From the NCBI GenBank assembly GCA_018127705.1, contig CP072328.1, positions 434,001 through 498,000 on the forward strand: a DNA stretch of 64,000 nt, written 5' to 3'. Position numbers and translations under genes: made by a program. Source of the stretch: TM7 phylum sp. oral taxon 349. GTDB lineage: Bacteria; Patescibacteriota; Saccharimonadia; Saccharimonadales; Saccharimonadaceae. The notes beneath the pieces are model-generated. The model did not search any database. It was not told the origin of the DNA and saw nothing but the letters and a program-made list of their open reading frames with translations. Of this stretch, positions 35,810 through 45,038 are shown piece after piece; position 1 is the stretch's first letter, and each line of letters opens with the position of its first letter.

Positions 35810-37017
35810 GGCATTGTTGCACAACCCAACCCTCAAACCCTCAGCTCACCCTAGTTGCTGCGGGTTTTGCTTCGTCCTGCTTTGTCTTGTCCTGCTTTGT
35901 CTCGTTAGCTGGTTCCGCTATACCTCGGCAGTCCTAGGCTATTGAATTGGTTAATGATTAGGGCTTTTAGTTTTTGTTCGGTTAGTTGGTTCGCTTCTGT
36001 GCGCGATTTCAGCCGTTCGCCGAATATGGTCTTTAGTCTAAAGAAAGTATTTTCAACTAGGCTGCGGCGATGGTAGTCGACATCAGCTTTCCAGCCATCT
36101 AGACCATACTCAATAACATGCCGAACAACTTGGTTGCGTTCCTCCCAGCCTGGTGTGTCATACCAACTAAAGTGCCGCCCGGTATTGAGGTGTAGTGTAG
36201 CATTTTTAGGCGGCGGGGCGATGAATTCTATGCCACGCTTTCTAGTGATGTCGAGATAATTACGCTGCGCGTCGTAAGCTCCGTCGCCGATGATGGTTTG
36301 CACAAGCGGTAGGGCTGTAGCGAGACTGAACCTGATCTAGCATCGGCAGAAGCTGGGTATTGTCATGAGTATGAGCGGAAGTATTAATAAGACCAACAAT
36401 ATCTCGGCTAGAGTGATCTATAGCGATGTGTAGTTCCCGCCAAGTCCGCTGGCGGCTATAGCCATGCTTTCTAGCTTTCCATTCACCTTCGCCGAATAAC
36501 TTAAAGCCAGAGCTATCGATTAGCATAACAATATTCTCCCTGGAGCGACATTTCGGCAGGAAGTCAACGGTTAGTTTGGCAGCTCGCCTAGAGAGAGTAG
36601 AATAATCTGGAACCTTTCGGCTAATCTTCATTGCATTAAACAATAACTCGGCAAAGCCGCTGGTCTGGCGCAGTAGCAGATGAAACAGTTCGCGGATGAT
36701 GAGGATTAATTTAATAAACTCATCGGAATAACAAAACGGGTGTCCATTTTTACCATTATTTTTCTGCTTCAGCGCATCTTGCTTAAAAACATCTTCGGCA
36801 AGGAAGATGCTTAGATTTCCTCGACTCTTGAGGGCGTTATTATACGCGCTCCAATTAGTAATCTTCCTGGCAGCCTTCCTAGCAACCTTCTTCGTGGTTA
36901 TCCTAGCAGACTTTTTAGTGTTATTATTGGTATGAGCAGTGTTTTTATCTTTAGTCTTCACACCAAAAGAATAACACCGCTCATTTTTTGTTGTCTAGAG
37001 GGTTGTGCAACAATGCC
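35810..37017 (-). mobile_element. IS5-family (IS903-like) insertion sequence
   Basis: A 1208-bp element with perfect 18-bp terminal inverted repeats (GGCATTGTTGCACAACCC at 35810-35827 and its complement at 37000-37017). It is flanked by a 9-bp direct duplication, the length known for IS903-type elements. It carries one transposase gene on the minus strand, split by a frameshift. Confidence 0.95.
35905..36961 (-). pseudogene. IS5/IS903-type transposase, frameshifted
   Basis: The N-terminal part (ATG at 36961) has a Lys/Thr-rich start, then NWSAYNNALKSRGNLSIFL typical of IS903-group transposases, and IVMLIDSSGFKLFGEGEW with the first catalytic aspartate. The second part (36303-35905) has TIIGDGAYDAQRNY with the second aspartate and DYHRRSLVENTFFRLKTIFG with the glutamate. 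A +1 shift after LDQVQ (near 36325) joins them through the LATALPLVQTIIGDG reading. All catalytic residues are present. Confidence 0.85.
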
Positions 37018-37026
37018 GTGTGCGCC
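37018..37026. repeat. Right target duplication of the IS5-type element
   Basis: GTGTGCGCC, identical to 35801-35809. Confidence 0.9.
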
Positions 37027-37065
37027 CAAGCATAAAGCGCATGGGTAATACATACGGAAACGCCT

Positions 37066-37973
37066 GGTTCACCCAACGAATCCAGAAAAGAACAGCCTCT
37101 TTAGTCTAAAATAAGTAGTGTAAACAAACCTAATTTTAGAGAGGAGACTGTTCTAATGAATAGTTTAGCAGATATTCCATCAGAATATCATTGCCACCGT
37201 AAGTTTTATCGCTGCGTCTGGGGAGAGGTTTCTTGCAAATATTGCGGTAGCCAAGCAATTAAAGTTGCGGAAGAACTATGAGTACTGTCCAGATTGCAAA
37301 AAGAAATACTCTGTTAAAGCAGATACCAAGGTATTCTCTTATTGCAATCTAACCCTTAGGCAAATCATTATCCTAATTTGGTGTTGGCAGCAGAAATGCA
37401 GCATAGGAGAAACGATCAAGATTGCTGGCGTTAGCTACCCAACTGTACGGAAGGTGGCTAGCGCGCTTTCGAGCTTCCCTGAAGCCTTCTGAAGCTATTT
37501 TAGAGGGTGCTTGCGAGGTAGACGGGCAGCTTCTTTGGCAAGAAGAAGTTCGGGCCAAGCAGCGATTAGTAATCGGCGCTATAGATCCTAAAAGGCAGCG
37601 CATTAGATTAAGAATTATTCACCGCAGAGATAGAGAGAATGCCCGAGCGCTTCCGTGCAACAAACCATCCGGGCAGGCAGCCTAGTCTTAACAGATGGAT
37701 TTAGCGGCTATAATGAATTGCCCGCTCTAGGTTATGAATGGCTAGCCTGCAATCACTCTACTGGCTTCTTTGGATCCACTAACCATATAGAAAATCTCTT
37801 GGAGTGTAATTAAGCGAGCGCTGCGCTATATCTACCGAGACCTAACCTTTAATCTAAACGACCTAGGACTTATCCTAAGAGAATACGAAAACCGCTACAA
37901 CAACCCCGATTTGTTCTATAATGTAGACAGCTACTTAAAGGCTAGGGCTTGTTATGGATTCGTTTGGTGAACC
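37066..37973 (+). mobile_element. Degraded IS1595-family insertion sequence
   Basis: A 908-bp element with inverted ends GGTTCACCCAACGAATCCA (from 37066) and the complement of TGGATTCGTTTGGTGAACC (to 37973). The flanks carry an 8-bp duplication with one mismatch (AAACGCCT at 37058-37065, AAACGCTT at 37974-37981). It lies 48 bp from the IS5-type element. The transposase inside is decayed. Confidence 0.88.
37156..37968 (+). pseudogene. IS1595-type transposase, several frameshifts
   Basis: Pieces of one transposase in changing frames. From ATG 37156: MNSLADIPSEYHCHRKFYRC with CKYCG. From about 37265: NYEYCPDCKKKYSVK and IILIWCWQQKCSIGET, then PTVRKVA. From about 37475: LEGACEVDGQLLWQEE and LVIGAIDPKRQRIRLR. 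From about 37685: a TDGFSGYNELPALGYEW-like part, and finally ENRYNNPDLFYNVDSYLKA ending at a TGA in the right inverted repeat. The zinc ribbon and parts of the DDE domain match the intact relative at 48.3-49.1 kb. At least three frame changes make it inactive. Confidence 0.85.
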
Positions 37974-38049
37974 AAACGCTTGTGCAATTTGACAGTACAC
38001 CTGCTAGTTGTATACAATAGAAAATTGTTAATAACCAACAGAGAAAAAC

Positions 38050-39174
38050 ATGAACGCAAATACGCCGACCGCTTCGTCAATTATCGACGAGATAAAACAG
38101 ATCGTATTATCGCCGCACTCGTTTCGGTCGGTCTTTATTTTAATCTCATCCCTGTTGGTGGCATATTGGTTGAGCCAGTTTTTAGCGAAAGGCCTAATTT
38201 TCATCGCCCAGCGTATCGCATCACGTAGCGACAAAGAGTCGGACGAAGCGCGTGCTATGCGATTGCGCCAAACTGAAACGTACTTAAGCATGTTTATCGC
38301 TATTGTACGGGCGCTTGTGGTAATTGTAGTTGGATATATAGCGTGGATTTTGCTTAGCCCGACAGCGGGGAATAACTCATCCGGTGCGAGCGGACTAGCA
38401 GCTATCGGTGCCGGAGCGATGTTCGCGTTGATTGCTGGGCAGACGATCGGTATTATTTTGCGCGATTTGACAGCCGGTGCGATTATGATTTCAGAAAACT
38501 GGTATAAGATTGGTGACTATGTGAAGCTTGAACCGTATTCGGATTTGTCTGGTGTGGTTGAGCGCTTCACGCTACGGTCAACGCGTGTCCGTTCGCTTAA
38601 TGGCGAGCTTATCACGGTGCACAATCAAAATATTACTGGTGTGCGCGTGGCGCCGCGTGGTGTACGTACTATCGCGGTTGACATCTTTGTGCGTGATAAA
38701 GACCGTGGTGTTAACGCAATTCAGCGTGTTATCGCCGCGATTCCGAAAGGCCCGACTATGCTGGCGCGTCCGTTGCATATCACCAATATCAATCAGTGGG
38801 GTAATAATCGCTGGCATATTACTGTTGTCGGACAGACTGCGCCAGGGCGAGAGTGGTTGATTGAGAAGTTTTTCGTGAACGCTGTAAGTGCGTTTGACGA
38901 GGATAAAGAGCCTAGTGAGCGATTACTGTCGTTGCCGCCAATATCGCACAACGCTGATGAAACAGCTAACAAGCGTTTAAAGCGCGCCGTTCGTGTAAAA
39001 CGCGATCGTCCGCAGCAATCATCGTCAGACGGTAAAACGTCTGAATCCGCGCACCGCATGAAACGCACACCTGTGCATGCTTATATTAATCAGCGGTTAC
39101 GTACGTTTAGTGAGGGTAGCATGCGCGCACAACAACCAGCGCGCGAGCCGCGTTCGCCAGCCCGTAAAAACTAG
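38050..39174 (+). CDS. mscS: MscS-family mechanosensitive channel
   Basis: A 374-residue small-conductance mechanosensitive channel that releases solutes on osmotic downshock. Two or three N-terminal membrane helices (about 22-45, 75-105, 112-140) lead to the pore region GLAAIGAGAMFALIAGQTIG, then the beta domain (WYKIGDYVKLEPYSDLSGVV and HNQNITGVRV). The last about 80 residues are a basic, disordered tail with several RxPxR and SS segments that MscS of E. coli lacks. A TATACAAT sequence near 38011 is a likely promoter. The gene follows the two insertion sequences. Confidence 0.92.
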   Translation: MNANTPTASSIIDEIKQIVLSPHSFRSVFILISSLLVAYWLSQFLAKGLIFIAQRIASRSDKESDEARAMRLRQTETYLSMFIAIVRALVVIVVGYIAWILLSPTAGNNSSGASGLAAIGAGAMFALIAGQTIGIILRDLTAGAIMISENWYKIGDYVKLEPYSDLSGVVERFTLRSTRVRSLNGELITVHNQNITGVRVAPRGVRTIAVDIFVRDKDRGVNAIQRVIAAIPKGPTMLARPLHITNINQWGNNRWHITVVGQTAPGREWLIEKFFVNAVSAFDEDKEPSERLLSLPPISHNADETANKRLKRAVRVKRDRPQQSSSDGKTSESAHRMKRTPVHAYINQRLRTFSEGSMRAQQPAREPRSPARKN

Positions 39175-39216
39175 CCAAAACGCCGTTGCTCATGGTATAA
39201 TATCAACCGTCCGCGT

Positions 39217-39292
39217 AGGGGAGTAGCTCAGTTGGTAGAGCACCGGTCTCCAAAACCGGGTGTCGCAGGTTCAAGTCCTGTCTCCCCTGCCA
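39217..39292 (+). tRNA. tRNA-Trp (CCA)
   Basis: A 76-nt cloverleaf: acceptor AGGGGAG / CTCCCCT, anticodon stem CCGGT / ACCGG around CTCCAAA (anticodon CCA), T arm GCAGG-TTCAAGT-CCTGT. 3' CCA is encoded. A TATAAT box about 17 nt upstream (near 39196) fits as its promoter. Confidence 0.96.
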
Positions 39293-39301
39293 AATTGATG
39301 G

Positions 39302-39326
39302 AGATCTCGAAGCCTGAGATCTTTTT
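39302..39326 (+). terminator. Terminator after tRNA-Trp
   Basis: AGATCTC (39302-39308) and GAGATCT (39315-39321) pair around GAAGCC, followed by TTTT. Confidence 0.8.
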
Positions 39327-39379
39327 ATTAATGCCAAATACAGTAAACTAACCCTAACAACCATAAGCGAGGGCAAGCG

Positions 39380-40201
39380 ATGGTATCTAAACAATCTGCA
39401 AGCAGGGCAAAACAAAACAACGCCAAGAAATCACCCGCCAAGCAATCACAGCAGAAAAAGACAGCAAAGCATCCACTCATCACTGCTCTTACTAAAGCCA
39501 TCATCATAATCCTACTAATAATCATTATACCTTGGGTAGGAATACCATTAACCCTGAGCGTCATCTTTAATATAACCGAACAAAGCCAATCAAAAGGCGT
39601 ACAAGAACAAATGGTACAGTCTCTGCAGGAACGTTATCATGAAGAGTTCATTGTCGAGAAACCGAAACTAAAAGGAGCAAGCATAGATACGCGTGGCGTA
39701 TGGGAAGCTACTGCTTACCCTACGAAAAACAAGGAATACGTCATCACCGTAGAGAAAGGTGACTCTGAAGACTCAAAGCCGTACGATAACTACATTACTA
39801 TTGTCTGGTCTAAAGCTGCAACCAGGCAGATCCAACCAATGATTCAGAACCATTCCGTTGGAGCAGTACATGTCAGAGCCACTCCCGACGATAAAGCATA
39901 TTCCGCTGCACAGCCAACCCCGGATAGCTACCTTGATTTCTACAACAATCGCCCGCAAGACCTAAAGTACTATATCTACATTTCCTACGATGGCGAACAG
40001 AAAGACATGAGAGCAGTAGCGGAAGAAGCCTTTCATCTTGTTACGTTAGCGCGTGAGAGGGGGATAGAGGATATGATGATCGACTATACTGAAACGCATG
40101 GTGATGGTGAGAAGTGGGGGAGGTATTGTTCAGAGGAAGACTTACTAAGCCTGAATAATATTCATGCCTGTTTGAGTCATAAAGTAAGGGATACGAGGTA
40201 G
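39380..40201 (+). CDS. Hypothetical protein with one membrane span, foreign-looking
   Basis: A 273-residue protein. The N-terminus is Lys/Gln/Ser-rich (about 1-30), followed by one strongly hydrophobic helix (about 36-62, many Ile). The rest is a predicted extracellular alpha/beta domain with TPDSYLDFYNNRPQDLKYYI and a cysteine pair (C258, C269 approx.). No family is recognised. Codon use (ATA, AAC, frequent AAA) and AT content differ from the neighbouring mscS and ribosomal genes, which hints at horizontal transfer. The ATG is the first after tRNA-Trp; start is likely but no clear ribosome site is seen. Confidence 0.6.
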   Translation: MVSKQSASRAKQNNAKKSPAKQSQQKKTAKHPLITALTKAIIIILLIIIIPWVGIPLTLSVIFNITEQSQSKGVQEQMVQSLQERYHEEFIVEKPKLKGASIDTRGVWEATAYPTKNKEYVITVEKGDSEDSKPYDNYITIVWSKAATRQIQPMIQNHSVGAVHVRATPDDKAYSAAQPTPDSYLDFYNNRPQDLKYYIYISYDGEQKDMRAVAEEAFHLVTLARERGIEDMMIDYTETHGDGEKWGRYCSEEDLLSLNNIHACLSHKVRDTR

Positions 40202-40206
40202 AATCC

Positions 40207-40443
40207 ATGAAAGACATCCAATATCTAAATATCTCAGCTCTTGTCTACATTGATTTTATTGACGGAGACAAGAGTAACAGCCTAAGCAAAATATTAAGAG
40301 AACCTCATACGATGAACGGTGGTAGAAAAGGTTTAAATCTTGACACTCCTGAGCTGTCTAGTCTCAAAGAGGATGCGAATCCTTTGCGGTCGTTTGTATC
40401 AACTAAAATACACTCGAAATGTCGGGTGTATTTTATTGACTAA
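40207..40443 (+). CDS. Short hypothetical ORF, probably a gene fragment
   Basis: A 78-codon frame beginning MKDIQYLNISALVYIDF 5 nt after the previous stop. Its last 13 codons run through a terminator hairpin (40405-40436), so the reading frame is likely truncated or non-functional past that point. The first about 55 residues might be the start of a former gene. No family recognised. Confidence 0.3.
   Translation: MKDIQYLNISALVYIDFIDGDKSNSLSKILREPHTMNGGRKGLNLDTPELSSLKEDANPLRSFVSTKIHSKCRVYFID
40405..40436 (+). terminator. Terminator of the 39.4-kb hypothetical unit
   Basis: AAAATACACTC (40405-40415) and GGGTGTATTTT (40424-40434) pair with one G-U around an 8-nt loop. Confidence 0.8.
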
Positions 40444-40465
40444 TTGTCATAGTTGCACGCATGCG

Positions 40466-42049
40466 TTACCGCAAACTGCGGCGGCTCGCGATATAGGCGT
40501 ATGCCATGCCGGCGATGCCGCTGACGCCGAATAATCCGCTCGCGACATTCAACGATCCGGTCTGCGGCATGACCGTTACAGTTGGTGCCGACGGTGCTGG
40601 CGTTGAGGGCTGCGCCGGAATTGATGGTGCCTGCGGCGCGGGGGTCGACGGTGGAGTCTGTGGCGTTGCCGGCGGATTTACTGGTTTAGTTTTGCATTCG
40701 TCTGAGTTTTTGTCGACATGCTTGCTGGCGTCGTATTCGCTACGTTTGATCGTGCGAATAATTTTTTCCGCTTTCAAGCAGACTTCAATAGTTTCATTGG
40801 TTTGCGTGGTTGCATTGTCGCAGGCGTCCGATTCACCGGAGATAGTCGGCGTGTCGACGCAAACATTATTTTTGTGCGTACCCGCAACATACTTGCTGTA
40901 TTTTGCGGTGAGCACGAAGCTTTTTGCTTCGCTCGCTTTGAGCTCGGAGATCGTATACGTCCAGGTATTATCCTTGACTGTGCCCACGTCTGCCTTGATG
41001 AGAGATACTTCCACCGGCGCATTGTCGGTAACGACGGCGTCTTTCAGCGCGACTTTGCCAGTGTTTGTGACGGTAATCTCGTAGGTAAATTCTTGACCGA
41101 CAGCGACTGCGGCGTGTTTTTGTTTATTGACAGTTTTTGTAATTGTAATACTTGGTTTGTCGGGCGTCGGAGTCGGCGTGACTGGCTTTTCCGGTACGGT
41201 GATTTGCGCTGTACACGATGTACTTGTGATATTGCCAAGGTCGCTTATTGCGTAGACTTGCGCTTTGTATGTACCAGCAGCGTCTGGTAGCTCAATCGTT
41301 GTCGAGCTTTCTGCGCCAGGCGCTGAAGCTTGAATAATCGTATTACTATTCGCATCAAACACATAGTAACGGAGCTCTTTCACGACGCCGCCGTTCTGAC
41401 CGGATGCTTTGCCGCTGATACGAACTTTCGTACGCGATCCTTGAACCGGCGTGACCGTCAAGCTATCGCACGTTACCGCAGGCTGCGACTTCGGCTCCGG
41501 CTTTGGCGTTGGTTTCGGAGCGGGCGGCGTTGGCACGCTATATGTCACTAAATTACCGCATGCCGACACTATACGGAACGTGCCGCGCGTTGCCGATTTG
41601 CCCTCCCAGCCGTTATACCAGCTAAAATCCCATAAGCTATGCGGCCGCGAGTAAATCGTGCGCCCTGCTACCGAGTGTGCGCGCTGACCCTGTGCTTCGC
41701 TAAAGCGCGGCGTCCAGCCCCACGAATACGAGCTAGAGTCAACCGTGAAACGTTTCATCGCCGACATGCTCGCTAGCTCTGCTCGCGTGATGCCGTTATA
41801 CGTCATGACATCGCGGAAGTTGTTTGTGTTCGCATCGTAGTGTGCTAGAATTTGTTCTTTGCTACCAACGCCGCCCGAAATCATGTCATCACTTGATGTC
41901 TGCGCCTGTGCGCTCACCACGAGCACGAACGATTGCAGCACGAGTGCAATTGCCACAAATGACATGCTTATCCGCCGAGCAACCGTCTGACGCGATACAT
42001 CTAACATACGAAACATTTGTTTCGTACGGCTTAGTATTGCGATTTGCAT
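40466..42049 (-). CDS. Surface protein with DUF11 domain and LPXTG-like sorting signal
   Basis: A 527-residue exported protein. The signal peptide covers about 1-50 (basic start, hydrophobic ISMSFVAIALVLQSFVLVVS, then AQAQ). A central domain is followed by a Pro/Lys linker (PAPKPTPKPEPK), a bacterial Ig-like part and a DUF11 repeat (VGQEFTYEITVTNTGKVALK). A long Pro/Thr/Ala-rich stalk leads to MPQTG, a hydrophobic helix and the basic end SRRSLR, the layout of a sortase substrate. MPQTG departs from LPXTG at the first position. The start has a strong ribosome site (AAAGGAGGG). It probably mediates contact with the host cell. Confidence 0.85.
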   Translation of the reverse strand: MQIAILSRTKQMFRMLDVSRQTVARRISMSFVAIALVLQSFVLVVSAQAQTSSDDMISGGVGSKEQILAHYDANTNNFRDVMTYNGITRAELASMSAMKRFTVDSSSYSWGWTPRFSEAQGQRAHSVAGRTIYSRPHSLWDFSWYNGWEGKSATRGTFRIVSACGNLVTYSVPTPPAPKPTPKPEPKSQPAVTCDSLTVTPVQGSRTKVRISGKASGQNGGVVKELRYYVFDANSNTIIQASAPGAESSTTIELPDAAGTYKAQVYAISDLGNITSTSCTAQITVPEKPVTPTPTPDKPSITITKTVNKQKHAAVAVGQEFTYEITVTNTGKVALKDAVVTDNAPVEVSLIKADVGTVKDNTWTYTISELKASEAKSFVLTAKYSKYVAGTHKNNVCVDTPTISGESDACDNATTQTNETIEVCLKAEKIIRTIKRSEYDASKHVDKNSDECKTKPVNPPATPQTPPSTPAPQAPSIPAQPSTPAPSAPTVTVMPQTGSLNVASGLFGVSGIAGMAYAYIASRRSLR

Positions 42050-42189
42050 GGATACCCTCCTTTACTGTGCCCCACCACTCGCACGTTTATATGTACTTAT
42101 CCTTGTATTTTGTCACAAATCTTAAGCAAAATCAACGCCCGTAAAACCTCAAGCATTTCACCTATTAATCAGTATGCTATAATACCTGC

Positions 42190-42750
42190 ATGAAGCCAGT
42201 TCACCTATCTCGTCCGCATGCTATCATGATGGTAGGATTGCCCGGCAGTGGTAAAACGTTTTTCGCGCAGCAATTCGCTGAAACCTTTAATGCGCCATTT
42301 ATCAACGCGGCGTATGTAGAAGAGCGTGGGCGCGATGAGGAGGCGTCAAGCGAACTGAACGCGATGTTTCTGGGCGAAATAGCGCGCACCAATCAGACAT
42401 TCATCTACGAAGGCGATAGTCTCAGCCGTACGCACCGCACCGACTTTGCACGCTGGGCGCGTATGCATAATTACCAGCCGCTTTTTGTGTGGGTGCAAGT
42501 TGATGAGTCTACGTGCCGCCGCCGTGTGCTGAAAGCACAGACTATGACTGCCGAACAATTTGATAGTGCTATCAAGCGCTTCAGCGAGCCGCATATCCAC
42601 GAAAAACCAATTGTGATTAGTGGTAAGCATACGTATGCCACGCAGGCGCGTACTGTTTTGAGCCGTCTGGGAAGCGAAAACCGCTCTGCTGCGCCCCCAT
42701 CAGTGCAATCTGCCGAGCGTGTTGCACAGCGTCCGATTCGCGTGCAATGA
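42190..42750 (+). CDS. P-loop kinase-like protein (AAA_33 type)
   Basis: A 186-residue P-loop NTPase. Walker A is GLPGSGKT (16-23) near the N-terminus, and FIYEGDSLSRTHRTDFARWA carries the Walker B/strand region seen in small-molecule or nucleic-acid end kinases. VDESTCRRRVLKA resembles the lid arginines. The substrate is unknown; such proteins include polynucleotide, gluconate and antibiotic kinases. A TATAAT box (42178-42183) lies 6 nt before the ATG (leaderless). The last 25 residues look disordered. Confidence 0.8.
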   Translation: MKPVHLSRPHAIMMVGLPGSGKTFFAQQFAETFNAPFINAAYVEERGRDEEASSELNAMFLGEIARTNQTFIYEGDSLSRTHRTDFARWARMHNYQPLFVWVQVDESTCRRRVLKAQTMTAEQFDSAIKRFSEPHIHEKPIVISGKHTYATQARTVLSRLGSENRSAAPPSVQSAERVAQRPIRVQ

Positions 42751-42888
42751 TACGGGCTTCAATGTTTGTCAGGGAAACTTTTTCGGGCTACCGCAGCAAT
42801 TTTTCTAGGCATTCTGTACATCTCGCATGTAACAAAAACCAGAGTAATATGCTACGGCGCGTTTGTGTAATAACACTGGGGGCTGAGT

Positions 42889-43599
42889 ATGTTGCGTAGC
42901 CCACAAACGATTCACGACTCCGAGTTCGGCGATATTATTGTGAAGCGCCGGACGGGGGCGCGCAGTGTGCGAATTCATTTGGGAACGGGTGGGCAGTTTA
43001 CGGTATCGTGCGGGCGGTTGACGCCGCTCAAATTCATTCGTGAGTTTATTGATCAATCACGCGGCGAACTACGCCGTATGGCGGCGCGAACATCAATTGC
43101 CTCGCCGTATCAGCATGGGCAGATAATCGGCAGACAACATCGTATTGCTGTTGTGCCGACGCAAATGGTAGAAAAGCCGAGTGCAGTGATTCGCGGACGG
43201 CATATTATCGTGAAGTTGCCGCCAGCGTACGCACTTGAAGACGGGGCTGTACAGCAGCAGATTCGCGATGCGGTCGGGCGTACGCTGCGTAAAGAAGCCA
43301 AGCAGCTATTGCCGCCGCTCCTCGCGAAACTTGCGGCGCAGTATAGTTTTCGCTACGCTCGCGTCCGTTTCAGTCATGCCGGTAGTCGGTGGGGAAGTTG
43401 TAGTAGCGCAGGCACAATTAGCCTCAACATTGCGCTGATGAAATTGCCGGACGAACTGATTCGTTACGTATTGATTCACGAGCTATGTCACACGCGCCAT
43501 ATGAATCATTCAACTGCGTTCTGGCGTGAGGTGGAACGTTATGATCCGCACTACCGCACGCACCGCCAGCAAATTAAGCACCACACACCCGTATTGTAG
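42889..43599 (+). CDS. YgjP-like zinc metallopeptidase (DUF45)
   Basis: A 236-residue protein of the YgjP/DUF45 group (M48-like). The C-terminal VLIHELCHTRHMNHSTAFW contains HELCH (HExxH) and the third ligand region; SRWGSCSSAGTISLNIALM is the other family signature. Such proteins often travel with restriction systems or act as housekeeping proteases; the substrate is unknown. An ATG at 42889 is used; the first about 60 residues are less conserved, so the start is somewhat uncertain. Confidence 0.9.
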   Translation: MLRSPQTIHDSEFGDIIVKRRTGARSVRIHLGTGGQFTVSCGRLTPLKFIREFIDQSRGELRRMAARTSIASPYQHGQIIGRQHRIAVVPTQMVEKPSAVIRGRHIIVKLPPAYALEDGAVQQQIRDAVGRTLRKEAKQLLPPLLAKLAAQYSFRYARVRFSHAGSRWGSCSSAGTISLNIALMKLPDELIRYVLIHELCHTRHMNHSTAFWREVERYDPHYRTHRQQIKHHTPVL

Positions 43600-43890
43600 C
43601 GCATAATTGCGACTGGCGAAGGCAATAGCTAGAGAAGGATATGGTTATTAAAAATGGCGAGGTGTATCTGCTGGATTTGGAGGAGTATTATGTTTAATCT
43701 GCAAAGGAGTTCAAGCTCTACGACAAAACACTTTTGGCAGACAGCTCATGTGCGGCTTACAAAGAGCTCCAAAAAGCGTTATCATTGAAATCCGTTTCTA
43801 ATACATTAAGCTTCTCATGCAAATTTGATAATGACCTAATACCAAGGCTATCTGCTAATAACCTGCAACTGCAAAACCTACACCCATACA
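43600..43890. other. Gene-poor stretch before the repeat tract
   Basis: Only short frames are seen: a 19-codon frame from 43640 (MVIKNGEVYLLDLEEYYV) that may be a gene relic, and a 74-codon minus-strand frame at 43757-43981 of unlikely coding value. Cytosine and adenine content rises gradually toward the tract. Confidence 0.4.
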
Positions 43891-44300
43891 ACGCCTCAAG
43901 TATATCTATCTGCCCTTTCTTAAGTGCTACTAAACGTTTATTCATATGCTTATCTATCTGCTTATTCATCTGCTTGCTCATCCATTCGTCTATCTATCAT
44001 CCATTCATCCATCACCCATTCATTCGTCTATCCGCTTACTTACCAACTAACTTACCTACTAACTTACCACCTTACAACCTATCATTTACTTGCTACTAAC
44101 CAACCTATTCGCTTATTTACTCATCCATTCATTCATTCGTCCATCCATTTACTAACTAACTTAATTTACCTTAAAACTTAACTTAACTTAACTTAATTTA
44201 ATTTAATTTACTTAATTTACTTAATTTACTTCGTCTGCCTACCTGTTTGCTTACTTCCATTATGATTTATACTAATCTTCCTAAACTCTCTTTACTTAAT

Positions 44301-44877
44301 TCTCTCTACCTCTCTCTACCTCTCTCTACCTCTCTCTACCTCTCTCTACCTCTCTCTACCTCTCTCTACCTCTCTCTACCTCTCTCTACCTCTCTCTACC
44401 TCTCTCTACCTCTCTCTACCTCTCTCTACCTCTCTCTACCTCTCTCTACCTCTCTCTACCTCTCTCTACCTCTCTCTACCTCTCTCTACCTCTCTCTACC
44501 TCTCTCTACCTCTCTCTACCTCTCTCTACCTCTCTCTACCTCTCTCTACCTCTCTCTACCTCTCTCTACCTCTCTCTACCTCTCTCTACCTCTCTCTACC
44601 TCTCTCTACCTCTCTCTACCTCTCTCTACCTCTCTCTACCTCTCTCTACCTCTCTCTACCTCTCTCTACCTCTCTCTACCTCTCTCTACCTCTCTCTACC
44701 TCTCTCTACCTCTCTCTACCTCTCTCTACCTCTCTCTACCTCTCTCTACCTCTCTCTACCTCTCTCTACCTCTCTCTACCTCTCTCTACCTCTCTCTACC
44801 TCTCTCTACCTCTCTCTACCTCTCTCTACCTCTCTCTACCTCTCTCTACCTCTCTCTACCTCTCTCTACCTCTCTCT
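44301..44877 (+). repeat. 57 perfect copies of a 10-bp tandem repeat
   Basis: The unit TCTCTCTACC is repeated 57 times without a single change from 44301 to 44870, plus a partial copy (TCTCTCT). Because 10 is 1 modulo 3, all three plus-strand frames encode the same repeating decapeptide (SLYLSLPLST) and all are open; each minus-strand frame meets TAG every 30 bp. A frame with ATG at 44262 runs across it to 44924 (220 codons), but its coding status is doubtful. Confidence 0.95.
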
Positions 44878-44966
44878 GCTCCCTTAGTAGTTCTTTAACA
44901 ACTCCTATACTCCTATGTTCCTAACTCCTAACTCTCCATAGCTCTTTAATGATATCCTCTATAGTT

Positions 44967-45038
44967 CTATAACTCTATAACTCTATAACTCTATAACTCT
45001 ATAACTCTATAACTCTATAACTCTATAACTCTATAACT
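44967..45038 (+). repeat. 9 copies of an 8-bp tandem repeat
   Basis: CTATAACT repeated nine times without variation. It lies downstream of the 10-bp array in the same G-poor tract. Confidence 0.95.

Noticed and set aside
35801-37981. Composite transposon or prophage around the paired insertion sequences
   Set aside because: The two elements belong to different families, have separate target duplications and enclose no cargo.
44301-44877. Possible CRISPR array
   Set aside because: The repeats are contiguous 10-bp units with no spacers, and no cas genes are nearby.
44262-44924. 220-codon ORF across the 10-bp array as a definite protein gene
   Set aside because: The frame is open only because the repeat has no stops in any plus frame; there is no ribosome site and no family support, so it is listed as a repeat.
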